A DNA stretch of 64,000 nucleotides from an uncultured Lachnospiraceae bacterium (GTDB lineage Bacteria; Bacillota; Clostridia; Lachnospirales; Lachnospiraceae): contig CAJTRL010000009.1 in assembly GCA_910578715.1 (NCBI GenBank), forward strand, positions 13,390 to 77,389. The letters run 5' to 3'. The notes beneath the pieces are model-generated. The model saw only the letters and a program-made list of their open reading frames with translations. It ran no database searches and was not told the origin of the DNA. Of this stretch, positions 16,816-24,385 are shown piece by piece. Positions within the stretch are counted from its first letter, which is position 1; each line of letters begins with the position of its first letter. The position numbers were made by a program, and so were the translations under genes.

Positions 16816-18468
16816 TTGAAGATGAAAAACGTAAGAAGGACTTTGATAGCGGCAATAGCGGTCGCAGCCGCCCTTACGGTTGGCGGCTTTCATGTAAGCG
16901 AAAGCGGTCTGGAACAGGTAGAGGCGGCGGGGCGTTCGGTTTCGATTGATTCCTGTCTGATATCCGGGGCGGATGTTGTATGTCAGCTCAGCACGGGCAG
17001 CGTTCCGGCGAGCGATGACGGAAAGTTCTACGTTTATGCGGATGAAGTCTTTCAGGATGGAACGACGGGCAGCGTTGTAGCGACGGTCGATGCGGGAACT
17101 TCCGTTTCGGTGAGTTTTCCTCTAAACTATAATACGGCGGATTCGAATCTCAGCCGTAAGTTTCTGATTGCGGTAAAGCAGAACGGGCAGATGATTCAGG
17201 TGAGCGATGAACATTATATTACCAACCCGGAAGCGATGGCAGCATATACCGCCGGACGTATGGATAACGGAATCAAAGGGATTCTGCCGGATTTGACCAA
17301 ATCTTCCAGAGAGGAAGTACAGGAGCTTGGTATCAAACAGGTCGTTTATAACATGGCGGTTGATGATATCTGTTCTTCTGCGTCGGCGCCGGGAGCGCTT
17401 CCTTTTACATATAACGGAACGACTTATTACTTTGACGGCAACATGATTGGCAAGTTCGATTCCATGTTTAAAAGTTTTAACCATTACGGTGTCCAGGTGA
17501 CAATCGTGCTTCTGAACAGGGGAGAAAGCCCGTATTCACAGGATTTGGTTCATCCGATGGCTGTTGGAGCGGACTGCCCGGGATATGCGTTGAATGTGGC
17601 GGATGAAGCGGGTGTTGACCATCTGAAAGCGGTGGGCGCTTTTCTGGCACAGCGTTATTCCGGAAAGTTCGGATGCGGCCAGGTGGATAACTGGATTCTG
17701 GGCAATGAAGTCAATGCCAGGACTTCCTGGTGGTATACTAGTTCCGATTCACTGGATTTTAACGTCGGTATTTATGTTAAGGCATTTCGGATTATTTATA
17801 ATGAAATGAAGAGCATGAACGCGAATGTGCGTATATATAATTCTATTGACCAGGAATGGAATCGGAAGTCCAACCCGGGCAGTTTCCTTGCAAAAGAATA
17901 TCTGGACAAATTCAATTATTATATGACCCGTGAGGGCAATATAGACTGGGGGCTTTCCTTCCATCCGTACAATTCGCCGTTATATGACCCTTATGCGTGG
18001 AACGGCCCGGCGGTATGGGTTCAGGACAGCATTTCCTCTCCTTATATTACGATGCAGAATCTGCATATTCTGGTCAATTATATGCACCAGAGCAGTTTCC
18101 TGAATCCTGCGGGAGAAGTCAGAAGCATTTCTCTGGCGGAAATCGGCTACACTTCCAGCTTCGGAAACGAACAACAGGAGGCTTCCATCGTATACGGTTA
18201 TCTGAAAGCCGCGTCTTTCCCGGAGATAGATGCGTTTATCCTGTTCCGGCAGACCGATGAGGCGAGCGAAATGGAGAGCCATCTTGCGCTTGGCCTGTTT
18301 GACTTAAACGGCAATAAGAAGCCTTCTTATGAGATATATAAGAACCTCGGCACGGCCAATGAAGCGGCGGCAAAAGCGAGGGCTTCCGAGATTATCGGCA
18401 TGGATATCGACGAAATGATAAGCCAGAACATTATGTGGACGAGAAGCGGTACGGGAGTCGTACAGTAG
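16816..18468 (+). CDS. Secreted glycosidase-like TIM-barrel protein
   Basis: An exported protein of about 550 residues. The N-terminus is a signal peptide (KNVRRTLIAAIAVAAALTVGG) with probable cleavage after VEA. A beta-sandwich-like region precedes a TIM-barrel-like region from about residue 150. Candidate catalytic acids are Glu in LGNEVNAR (about 298) and Glu in SLAEIGYTS (about 442), placed as in retaining glycoside hydrolases. It resembles clostridial proteins annotated DUF5722. The start is uncertain: TTG 16816 fits the GGAGGAG site best; ATG 16810 and ATG 16822 are in frame. It lies inside the intervening element with its own promoter and would be lost from cells that excise the element. 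Substrate unknown. Confidence 0.65.
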   Translation: MKMKNVRRTLIAAIAVAAALTVGGFHVSESGLEQVEAAGRSVSIDSCLISGADVVCQLSTGSVPASDDGKFYVYADEVFQDGTTGSVVATVDAGTSVSVSFPLNYNTADSNLSRKFLIAVKQNGQMIQVSDEHYITNPEAMAAYTAGRMDNGIKGILPDLTKSSREEVQELGIKQVVYNMAVDDICSSASAPGALPFTYNGTTYYFDGNMIGKFDSMFKSFNHYGVQVTIVLLNRGESPYSQDLVHPMAVGADCPGYALNVADEAGVDHLKAVGAFLAQRYSGKFGCGQVDNWILGNEVNARTSWWYTSSDSLDFNVGIYVKAFRIIYNEMKSMNANVRIYNSIDQEWNRKSNPGSFLAKEYLDKFNYYMTREGNIDWGLSFHPYNSPLYDPYAWNGPAVWVQDSISSPYITMQNLHILVNYMHQSSFLNPAGEVRSISLAEIGYTSSFGNEQQEASIVYGYLKAASFPEIDAFILFRQTDEASEMESHLALGLFDLNGNKKPSYEIYKNLGTANEAAAKARASEIIGMDIDEMISQNIMWTRSGTGVVQ

Positions 18469-18499
18469 GCAAAATATATATTGTTATTTGGAATATTCT

Positions 18500-18661
18500 G
18501 CCACCGTCCGGGACGCGCATCGTTCTCTGACGGAGGCCCTGGAAAAACGCCGGTAGTTAGCGAAAAGGCAGCTTTGCTGCATTTGAGCTTAGTACCGTTG
18601 CGATTTTTCGTGGAGCGAAAGCGTGCCTCCAAAGAGAACGATGCGCGTCCCGGACGGTGGC
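18500..18661. repeat. Palindromic element after the glycosidase-like gene
   Basis: Perfect 29-bp inverted arms at 18500-18528 and 18633-18661 (CACCGTCCGGGACGCGCA type), with weaker pairing inside and a central GCAG-ctttg-CTGC hairpin. The 162-base unit lies within the 380-base gap that separates two cargo genes. It could terminate transcription in either direction or be a MITE-like insertion. Confidence 0.85.
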
Positions 18662-18726
18662 GGATGCCAGATACCATAAAACATTTGACATAACTTGCAT
18701 TATACCAGCATTTTTCCAAAAAAACA

Positions 18727-18755
18727 TTGATTTCTCCTGGTAAATATTGTATGAT
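18727..18755 (+). promoter_or_regulatory. Probable sigma-A promoter of the repeat-protein gene
   Basis: TTGATT (18727-18732), 17-base spacer, TATGAT (18750-18755), in the AT-rich stretch between the palindrome and the gene. Confidence 0.6.
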
Positions 18756-18848
18756 AGCTTTACATAATATATATTTACATAATATGGGTAAGTGTCCGCT
18801 TTTGTGGATTTGGAATACACAATGGGGAGAAAAGGAGTGTGACAGCAA

Positions 18849-19922
18849 ATGAGATGGAAAAAATATAGCAGGTTATGTCTGACGACAGCGCTTATATGTG
18901 GTATGTTCATTTTACCGGCGAATCTGATGAAGGCACAGGCGGCGGAAGTGATTGCGACGGTGCACGGCACGGTAGCTTCCGGCACAACATCCGACTTGCT
19001 GCGGCTTTCCACAAAGGAAGGGGAAATGCAGATTAAGCTGGATGGCGGGACGGACACGAGCGGCTGTAAGATTCTTCTGCCGGACAGTAAAGTATCGGTT
19101 TCCGTATCTCACGGTTCCGACGGATATCTTCATGCGGTAACGCTTTCCGGGGATACGCAGACACAGACGACAACGCTGGATTCTTCGACTGCGTCTTCGG
19201 TGACAGGGACAATCGGGAGCAAAAGCAAGGGAGACGTTATTTATTTCAAAACGCCGCAGGGAGATATGGAAATCAAACTGGACCCGACGACCAATCTGAG
19301 CGGCTGTTCCGTTCTTGTGGCGGATAAAACATATACCATTGTCTGCGTGCGCGGCTCGGATGCCTATATGCACGCGGTAAGCATCTCGGATGGAGCTTCT
19401 TCCTCCGGGACAGGCTCTTCCGATACGAATTATACGGGCATAACGCCGGCGCCCGCTTCTCCGGTCGGCGTTTCCACTTCGACGGTAACGGGGAAGGTAA
19501 CAGGCGATACGAAAGAAAACATGCTTTATTTATCTACGAATTACGGCGTGATGCAGATTGCGATTGATAATAATACGGATTCCAGAAACGGAATTGTCCT
19601 GACGCCAGGCAATAAGCTGAGCGTTTCCGTTTACCGCGGCTCGGATGCCTATATGCACGCGGCAACGATTTTTGGGAGCAAGGACGGAACATCGGCGTCC
19701 GTTGATACCTCGTCCGTTTCTACGGTGACAGGAACGGTTGGAGACAAATCCAATGAAAATCTGCTTTACTTATCGACGAACTATGGAGAGATGGAACTGA
19801 AACTGGATGCGGTAAACAGCGTCAATAATCTGAAGGTGCTTGTAAGCGGCAAAAAGGTGACGGTAACTTGTGCGCGCGGGGATGACGCCTATATGCACGC
19901 CCTTACGATAACAGGGTCGTGA
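18849..19922 (+). CDS. Secreted protein with four internal beta repeats
   Basis: A 357-residue exported protein of unknown function. A signal peptide (RLCLTTALICGMFILPA, cleavage near AQA-AEV) is followed by four copies of a domain of about 70-80 residues. Each copy opens with VxGTV/VTGTI/VTGKV, has a middle YLSTNYGEM or equivalent plus a conserved KLD, and ends with RGSDAYMHAV or similar. The copies are joined by Ser/Thr/Gly-rich linkers. The periodic hydrophobic pattern suggests small beta-barrels. AAGGAG lies 11 bases before ATG 18849. It is cargo of the intervening element. A surface or spore-layer role is possible but not shown. Confidence 0.6.
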   Translation: MRWKKYSRLCLTTALICGMFILPANLMKAQAAEVIATVHGTVASGTTSDLLRLSTKEGEMQIKLDGGTDTSGCKILLPDSKVSVSVSHGSDGYLHAVTLSGDTQTQTTTLDSSTASSVTGTIGSKSKGDVIYFKTPQGDMEIKLDPTTNLSGCSVLVADKTYTIVCVRGSDAYMHAVSISDGASSSGTGSSDTNYTGITPAPASPVGVSTSTVTGKVTGDTKENMLYLSTNYGVMQIAIDNNTDSRNGIVLTPGNKLSVSVYRGSDAYMHAATIFGSKDGTSASVDTSSVSTVTGTVGDKSNENLLYLSTNYGEMELKLDAVNSVNNLKVLVSGKKVTVTCARGDDAYMHALTITGS

Positions 19923-19930
19923 TATAAGTC

Positions 19931-20017
19931 TGCGCCGGACAAGTTCGTGTCGGACAAGTCCGCGTCGGACACGTCCGTGTCGGACAAGTCCGCGTCGGAC
20001 ACGTCCGTGTCGGACAT
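19931..20017 (+). repeat. 30-bp tandem repeats beside attR
   Basis: A 30-bp unit (built from two related 15-mers, each with GTCGGAC) occurs at 19948-19977 and 19978-20007, with a partial copy to 20017 and a degenerate copy before. The units contain GTCCGCGTCGGAC, itself near-palindromic. The array ends 25 bases before the attR inverted repeat. Confidence 0.85.
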
Positions 20018-20039
20018 ATTACAGTAAATCGAAGTCCGC

Positions 20040-20088
20040 AACGAATCAGCTGTGGCCGCGGGGTATCGGAACCAGGGCTACAATTTTA
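20040..20088 (+). other. attR junction of the intervening element
   Basis: The left half is element DNA with CGAATCAGC at 20042-20050, then 11 bases, then GGTA at 20062-20065 (central GT 20063-20064). The right half resumes the sleC-like coding sequence (TCGGAACCAG). Together with attL it defines a symmetric attP on the element. Confidence 0.8.
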
Positions 20089-20645
20089 CGATAACTTCCT
20101 CTACCGCATATGACCAGAAATGGATTCGGGGAAGAAATACATTTGAAAATATCGACAGGCTTGTGGACAGCATTTTTGCGAATTATCTTTCCCGGCCGGG
20201 TGTCAGACAGCCTATTTTTACGTCCTATTGCGATGGACAGCGTGCGACTTGTGACGGGCTCAGTCAATGGGGCTCCAAGTATCTTGGAGATGAAGGATAT
20301 TCTGCCATCGAAATCATTCGTTATTATTATGGCAGTGATATGTATATCAATACGGCGGTCAGTGTGGCCGGAGTTCCCTCTTCCTGGCCGGGATATAATC
20401 TCGGTATCGGTGCATCGGGGGATAAGGTCAGACAGATTCAGCAGCAGCTTAACCGGATTGCACAGAATTTTCCGGCGATTCCGAGAGTTACGGTGGATGG
20501 CGTTTACGGTTCCGCAACGGCGGAATCCGTGCGGATGTTCCAGAGGATATTCGGACTGCCGGCAAGCGGAATCGTCGATTATCCTACCTGGTATGAGATT
20601 TCAGATATTTATGTGGGAGTCAGCCGGATTGCGGAACCGGTTTAA
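20052..20645 (+). CDS. sleC: Spore cortex-lytic enzyme SleC-like, C-terminal part (gene interrupted)
   Basis: The rest of the split gene; host sequence starts at 20066. A GTG at 20052 could start a 197-residue fragment, but it lies in the element and has no clear ribosome site, so it is probably not translated alone. The residues continue the family pattern exactly from the break: YRNQGYNFTITSSTAYDQKW, then RPGVRQPIFTSYCDGQR, QWGSKYLGDEGYSAIEI (catalytic SpoIID/LytB-like region of SleC), and a PG_binding_1 domain (GASGDKVRQIQQQL, VDGVYGSATAESVRMFQ). Both the catalytic half and the cell-wall-binding domain are therefore separated from the start codon unless the element is removed. Confidence 0.75.
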   Translation: MAAGYRNQGYNFTITSSTAYDQKWIRGRNTFENIDRLVDSIFANYLSRPGVRQPIFTSYCDGQRATCDGLSQWGSKYLGDEGYSAIEIIRYYYGSDMYINTAVSVAGVPSSWPGYNLGIGASGDKVRQIQQQLNRIAQNFPAIPRVTVDGVYGSATAESVRMFQRIFGLPASGIVDYPTWYEISDIYVGVSRIAEPV

Positions 20646-20654
20646 TAAGAATGG

Positions 20655-20694
20655 TGCCGGGGCGGAGATAATTTCTCAGGCCCCGGTTTTTACC
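20655..20694 (+). terminator. Intrinsic terminator after the sleC-like gene
   Basis: GCCGGGGC and GCCCCGG pair around a 16-base loop, followed by TTTTT. Confidence 0.8.
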
Positions 20695-20741
20695 TTATCA
20701 GTAAATTGCATAAAAAGTCCTTTGGAAGCGTGGTATAAGAT

Positions 20742-23700
20742 TTGAAACAGATTATTCGCGAAATATTAGACGGAAATTTCAAATATGAAAACAGTGCGCT
20801 GGATTTTTCATGTCCGCGCGTTGAATTGTCCGTCCGGGCTGGGGAAGCCGCGGAGGGCTCCTTTTTCATCTATGGTGCGAAAGATGTTATCACGGAAGGA
20901 TATATTGTATCTTCGGACTTACGGATGGAGTGTCTTTCTTCTTCTTTCAGCGGCGGTCAGGATGAGGTTTTTTATCGTTTTGACGCTTCCGGCTCGTCGG
21001 ACGGGGAAGAAGTAAACGGCGCTTTTCATATGATATCAAATCAGGGAGAATATTATCTCCCTTTTTCAGTTTCCGTGAAAGCGGCGCCTATCGGTTCCAG
21101 CCTGGGAGAAATCAAGAATCTTTTCCACTTTACCAATCTTGCCAAAAGCAACTGGGCGGAGGCGGTCAGGCTTTTTTACAGCCCGGAATTTGGACAGACA
21201 CTTACCGGGAACAGCCGCCAGTATTATGCGGCTTATAAAGGACTTTCCGCCGTTTACGGCAACGAGCACAATGTGGAAGAATTTCTGCTGGAAATTAATA
21301 AGAAAAAACCGGTGGAATATATGCCCGAGGAAACGGAAATCCGGCTGGAGGAACCGGCGCCGATGATGCGCTATACACTCGTGATTCATCGGAACGGATG
21401 GGGATATACGAATTTGCGCATCGAAACGGAAGGCGGCTTTCTGAAGGTGGAGGAAACGGTTGTTACGGAAGACGCTTTTCTTGGAAACCTGTACCGTTTA
21501 TATTATTATATACAGGATGAAAATCTTCATGCGGGGAATAATTACGGTTGTATCCGGTTAAAAAGTTTTGAAAAATCGATTACGGTTCCGGTGACCGTTG
21601 TCTGTCATGCCCAAATCGAGCGAAGGCTGACGGTGATGAAGCGTGAGCAGAAGCGTATAACGACGCAGCTCATGCAGTACTATCAGGCATACCGTCTGAA
21701 AAAAATCAGCGCCGGAACATGGCTGAAAGAGTCGGGCAGTCTGGTGGAGCGCCTGAAGGAAGTGGATGGAAACGATATTTCGGCGAAACTGTTCCAGGCG
21801 CAGCTTTTTGTGACACAGGAGCGTTTTCGCGAGGCGGAATGGGTGCTGGAACAGAACAGGGCAGGAACGGAAAATTTGCGGGAAGAAAAACCGGAGCTGT
21901 ATTGCTATTATCTGTATCTGACGGCCCTGTGCAGCAAAAGCGACAGATATGTGGACGAGACGGCCCGGAAAATCGCGTGGTTTTATGAGCGGAACCGTGG
22001 AAACTGGCGGATTGCCTGGCTTCTGCTGTTTCTTGCGGATGAATATACGAAAAATGCGGCCAGAAAATGGGCGTTGTTAGAGGAGCTTTTTGCATATCAC
22101 TGTTACAGTCCGGTGGTGTATGCGGAAGCCTGGATTCTTATCTGCATGAATCCGGCCATGCTGCGGAAACTGGGAGATTTTGAGCTTCAGGTATTGCATT
22201 TTGCGGCCAAAAACGAAGCGATGAAAGACGACGTCATGATACAGCTTTTGTATCTGGCACAGAAGCAGAAGGGATATTCCGATTTGCTGCTGCGGATTCT
22301 GACGGCCTGTTATGAGAAGAAACCGCAGAGCGACCTTCTGCAGGCCATATGCGCGACGTTGATGAAGGGGAATAAACAGGGCAGCAAATATTTTAAATGG
22401 TATCAGGCCGGCGTGGAGCAGAACTTGCGGATTACCCGGTTATACGAATATTATATGATGTCGGTTACGCGGGATGACAGGCAGAAGCTGCCCAAAAGGG
22501 TATTGATGTATTTTTCTTACCAGAGCGATTTACATTATGAGATTACGGCATGGCTGTATGCGTATGTATGGAAACATCAGGAGGAAATCCCGGAAATCTA
22601 TATCAGTTATCTGGCGGCGATTGAGCGTTTTGTCATCGAACAGATAAAACACGGGAGAATCAACAAAAATCTGGCCTATCTGTACCGGAACATTCTGGAG
22701 CAGTCCATGATTGACGCGGAGATTGCGGGGGCCCTGGCGGAGCTGCTGTTTATGCAGAATATCACGGTGGACAGTGATGCTGTGAAACAGGTGGTTCTTG
22801 TCTATCCGTACGGCGTGCGGGAAATGGCATATCCGGTGGCGGGGAGACAGGCACAGGTTCCGGTTTTTGATGAAGAATGTCAGGTTGTGCTGGAGGATGA
22901 AGAGCGGAACCGCTATACGAACAGCATAGTGAGCAGAAGGGAACAGCTGGTTACGACGGGAAGACTGTTCCAGCTTGTGGCGCCCTATATCAGGGAACAT
23001 CTTGGATATGCCATTCATGTCTGCTATGACCATAAAGAGGATTTGAACATCCTGGAAGAAAATGTGGAACGCTTCCGGTATCTTGCGGATTCGGATTTTC
23101 TTGCGGAAACAAACCGACAGGAAATCCGGATGAAGCTCGTGCAGTTCTACTATGAAAAAGACCGGATGTGGGAACTGGACGATTATCTGCTTTCTCTGAA
23201 GCCGGAAGAAATTGCCGGGAATGACAGAAAAGAAGTTATCCGTATGATGGTGCTGCGGGGAATGTATCAGGAGGCCTATGCGTGGGTCCGCGTTACCGGA
23301 CCGTACCGCATCGACATCAAAACGCTCGTCCGGCTTTTCAGCAGACTGCTGGCACAGGGGGACGCTGTTTCGGAGGACGACGCTCTGATGACAGGGATTC
23401 TTCTGTATGTCGTAAAAAAGGGAAAATATGACGAACAGATACTGCAGTATCTTGTCCGGCATTATAACGGGAGCATCAAGGATATGCGGGATGTCTGGAA
23501 AGCGGCGGTGGATTTTGGCGTCGATGCTTATGAGATAAGCGAGCGGATTCTCGTGCAGACCCTTTATACAGGCTCCTATATCGGTGAAGAAATAGAAATT
23601 TTTTCCTCTTACAGCAGAGCCGGAGGAAAAGAAGAGGTGATTTCCGCTTTCTTATCACAGGCCAGTTTCGATTATGTCATCGGTGAAAAAGTAATCGATA

Positions 23701-24314
23701 CGGATATTTTCCGGAGCATCCGGCAGCTGTACCGGGAAAAGGCGCAGCTCCACCTCGTATGCAAAATAGCGTACTTAAAATATTTTGCGGAGAATCCGAA
23801 GGAAATCACGGAAGAAATGAAAGAAATCATTACCGCATTTTTACAGGATTTGCTGAACCGGAAGATTGTTCTGCCATTGTTTAAATCCTATCTGGATTAT
23901 CTGCCGGCTCTTATGATGTTACAGGATAAGGTGATTTTAGAATACCGGGCGAAGCCGGGGCACCGCGTGAAGATACATTATCTGATTCAGCGGGAGGACG
24001 GAAAAGAACAGGAATATTGCAAAGAGACCATGAAGGACATGTTTTCCGGTATCTGCGTGAAAGAGTTCATCCTGTTTTTTGGCGAGCGGCTCCAGTATTA
24101 TATTACGGAAGAGACGGACGGAAAGGAACAGGTGACGGAGAGCGGCACCATCAGTAAGAACGACAGCAGCCAGCTTCACGCGGGGAGCCGTTTCAACCTG
24201 TTAAACGGCGTCATGATTGGTAAAACGCTCCAGGATTACGACACGGTAAATACATTGCTGGAAGAATATTATAAAAAAGACTTTATGACCGAGAAACTTT
24301 TTAATATTATATAA
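20742..24314 (+). CDS. Large DUF5717-family protein, unknown function
   Basis: An 1190-residue protein of the kind annotated DUF5717 in Lachnospiraceae. It has no signal peptide or membrane segment. Residues 1-300 look like successive beta-sandwich domains (FSCPRVELSVRAGE, AFHMISNQGEYYLPFSV). From about 300 to 1050 it is helical and rich in TPR/Sel1-like pairs (YCYYLYLTALC, KWALLEELFAYHCY). The last 150 residues return to beta structure. It starts with TTG 20742, which has only a weak ribosome site. It heads a same-strand cluster with an actin-fold protein, a TPR-like protein and a coiled-coil membrane protein. A scaffold role is a guess from architecture. Confidence 0.72.
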   Translation: MKQIIREILDGNFKYENSALDFSCPRVELSVRAGEAAEGSFFIYGAKDVITEGYIVSSDLRMECLSSSFSGGQDEVFYRFDASGSSDGEEVNGAFHMISNQGEYYLPFSVSVKAAPIGSSLGEIKNLFHFTNLAKSNWAEAVRLFYSPEFGQTLTGNSRQYYAAYKGLSAVYGNEHNVEEFLLEINKKKPVEYMPEETEIRLEEPAPMMRYTLVIHRNGWGYTNLRIETEGGFLKVEETVVTEDAFLGNLYRLYYYIQDENLHAGNNYGCIRLKSFEKSITVPVTVVCHAQIERRLTVMKREQKRITTQLMQYYQAYRLKKISAGTWLKESGSLVERLKEVDGNDISAKLFQAQLFVTQERFREAEWVLEQNRAGTENLREEKPELYCYYLYLTALCSKSDRYVDETARKIAWFYERNRGNWRIAWLLLFLADEYTKNAARKWALLEELFAYHCYSPVVYAEAWILICMNPAMLRKLGDFELQVLHFAAKNEAMKDDVMIQLLYLAQKQKGYSDLLLRILTACYEKKPQSDLLQAICATLMKGNKQGSKYFKWYQAGVEQNLRITRLYEYYMMSVTRDDRQKLPKRVLMYFSYQSDLHYEITAWLYAYVWKHQEEIPEIYISYLAAIERFVIEQIKHGRINKNLAYLYRNILEQSMIDAEIAGALAELLFMQNITVDSDAVKQVVLVYPYGVREMAYPVAGRQAQVPVFDEECQVVLEDEERNRYTNSIVSRREQLVTTGRLFQLVAPYIREHLGYAIHVCYDHKEDLNILEENVERFRYLADSDFLAETNRQEIRMKLVQFYYEKDRMWELDDYLLSLKPEEIAGNDRKEVIRMMVLRGMYQEAYAWVRVTGPYRIDIKTLVRLFSRLLAQGDAVSEDDALMTGILLYVVKKGKYDEQILQYLVRHYNGSIKDMRDVWKAAVDFGVDAYEISERILVQTLYTGSYIGEEIEIFSSYSRAGGKEEVISAFLSQASFDYVIGEKVIDTDIFRSIRQLYREKAQLHLVCKIAYLKYFAENPKEITEEMKEIITAFLQDLLNRKIVLPLFKSYLDYLPALMMLQDKVILEYRAKPGHRVKIHYLIQREDGKEQEYCKETMKDMFSGICVKEFILFFGERLQYYITEETDGKEQVTESGTISKNDSSQLHAGSRFNLLNGVMIGKTLQDYDTVNTLLEEYYKKDFMTEKLFNII

Positions 24315-24385
24315 AAAGAGAATGTCCCGGAAGCCGGAAATTCTTCTTCAATAGAATATAGGAAAAAGTGAAAACAGGTGCGGCT

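Larger units (their letters stand above)
14252..20063. mobile_element. Serine-recombinase intervening element inside the sleC-like gene
   Basis: A 5,812-bp insertion bounded by GGTA repeats (14250-14253 and 20062-20065) that splits a spore cortex-lytic gene. It carries a serine recombinase operon on the minus strand next to attL, a secreted glycosidase-like protein, a secreted repeat protein, two large palindromes and a tandem-repeat block next to attR. No phage structural genes are present. Precise removal restores the host reading frame. The structure parallels the skin element in sigK and SPbeta in spsM, where a serine recombinase excises the element in the mother cell. Excision itself is inferred. 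Confidence 0.85.

Noticed and set aside
19931..20017. Short regular repeats considered as a CRISPR array
   Set aside because: The units are directly adjacent, without unique spacers, and no cas gene is present.
14252..20063. The element as a prophage or ICE
   Set aside because: No capsid, tail, replication, relaxase or conjugation gene is present; only recombinase, a small partner and cargo.
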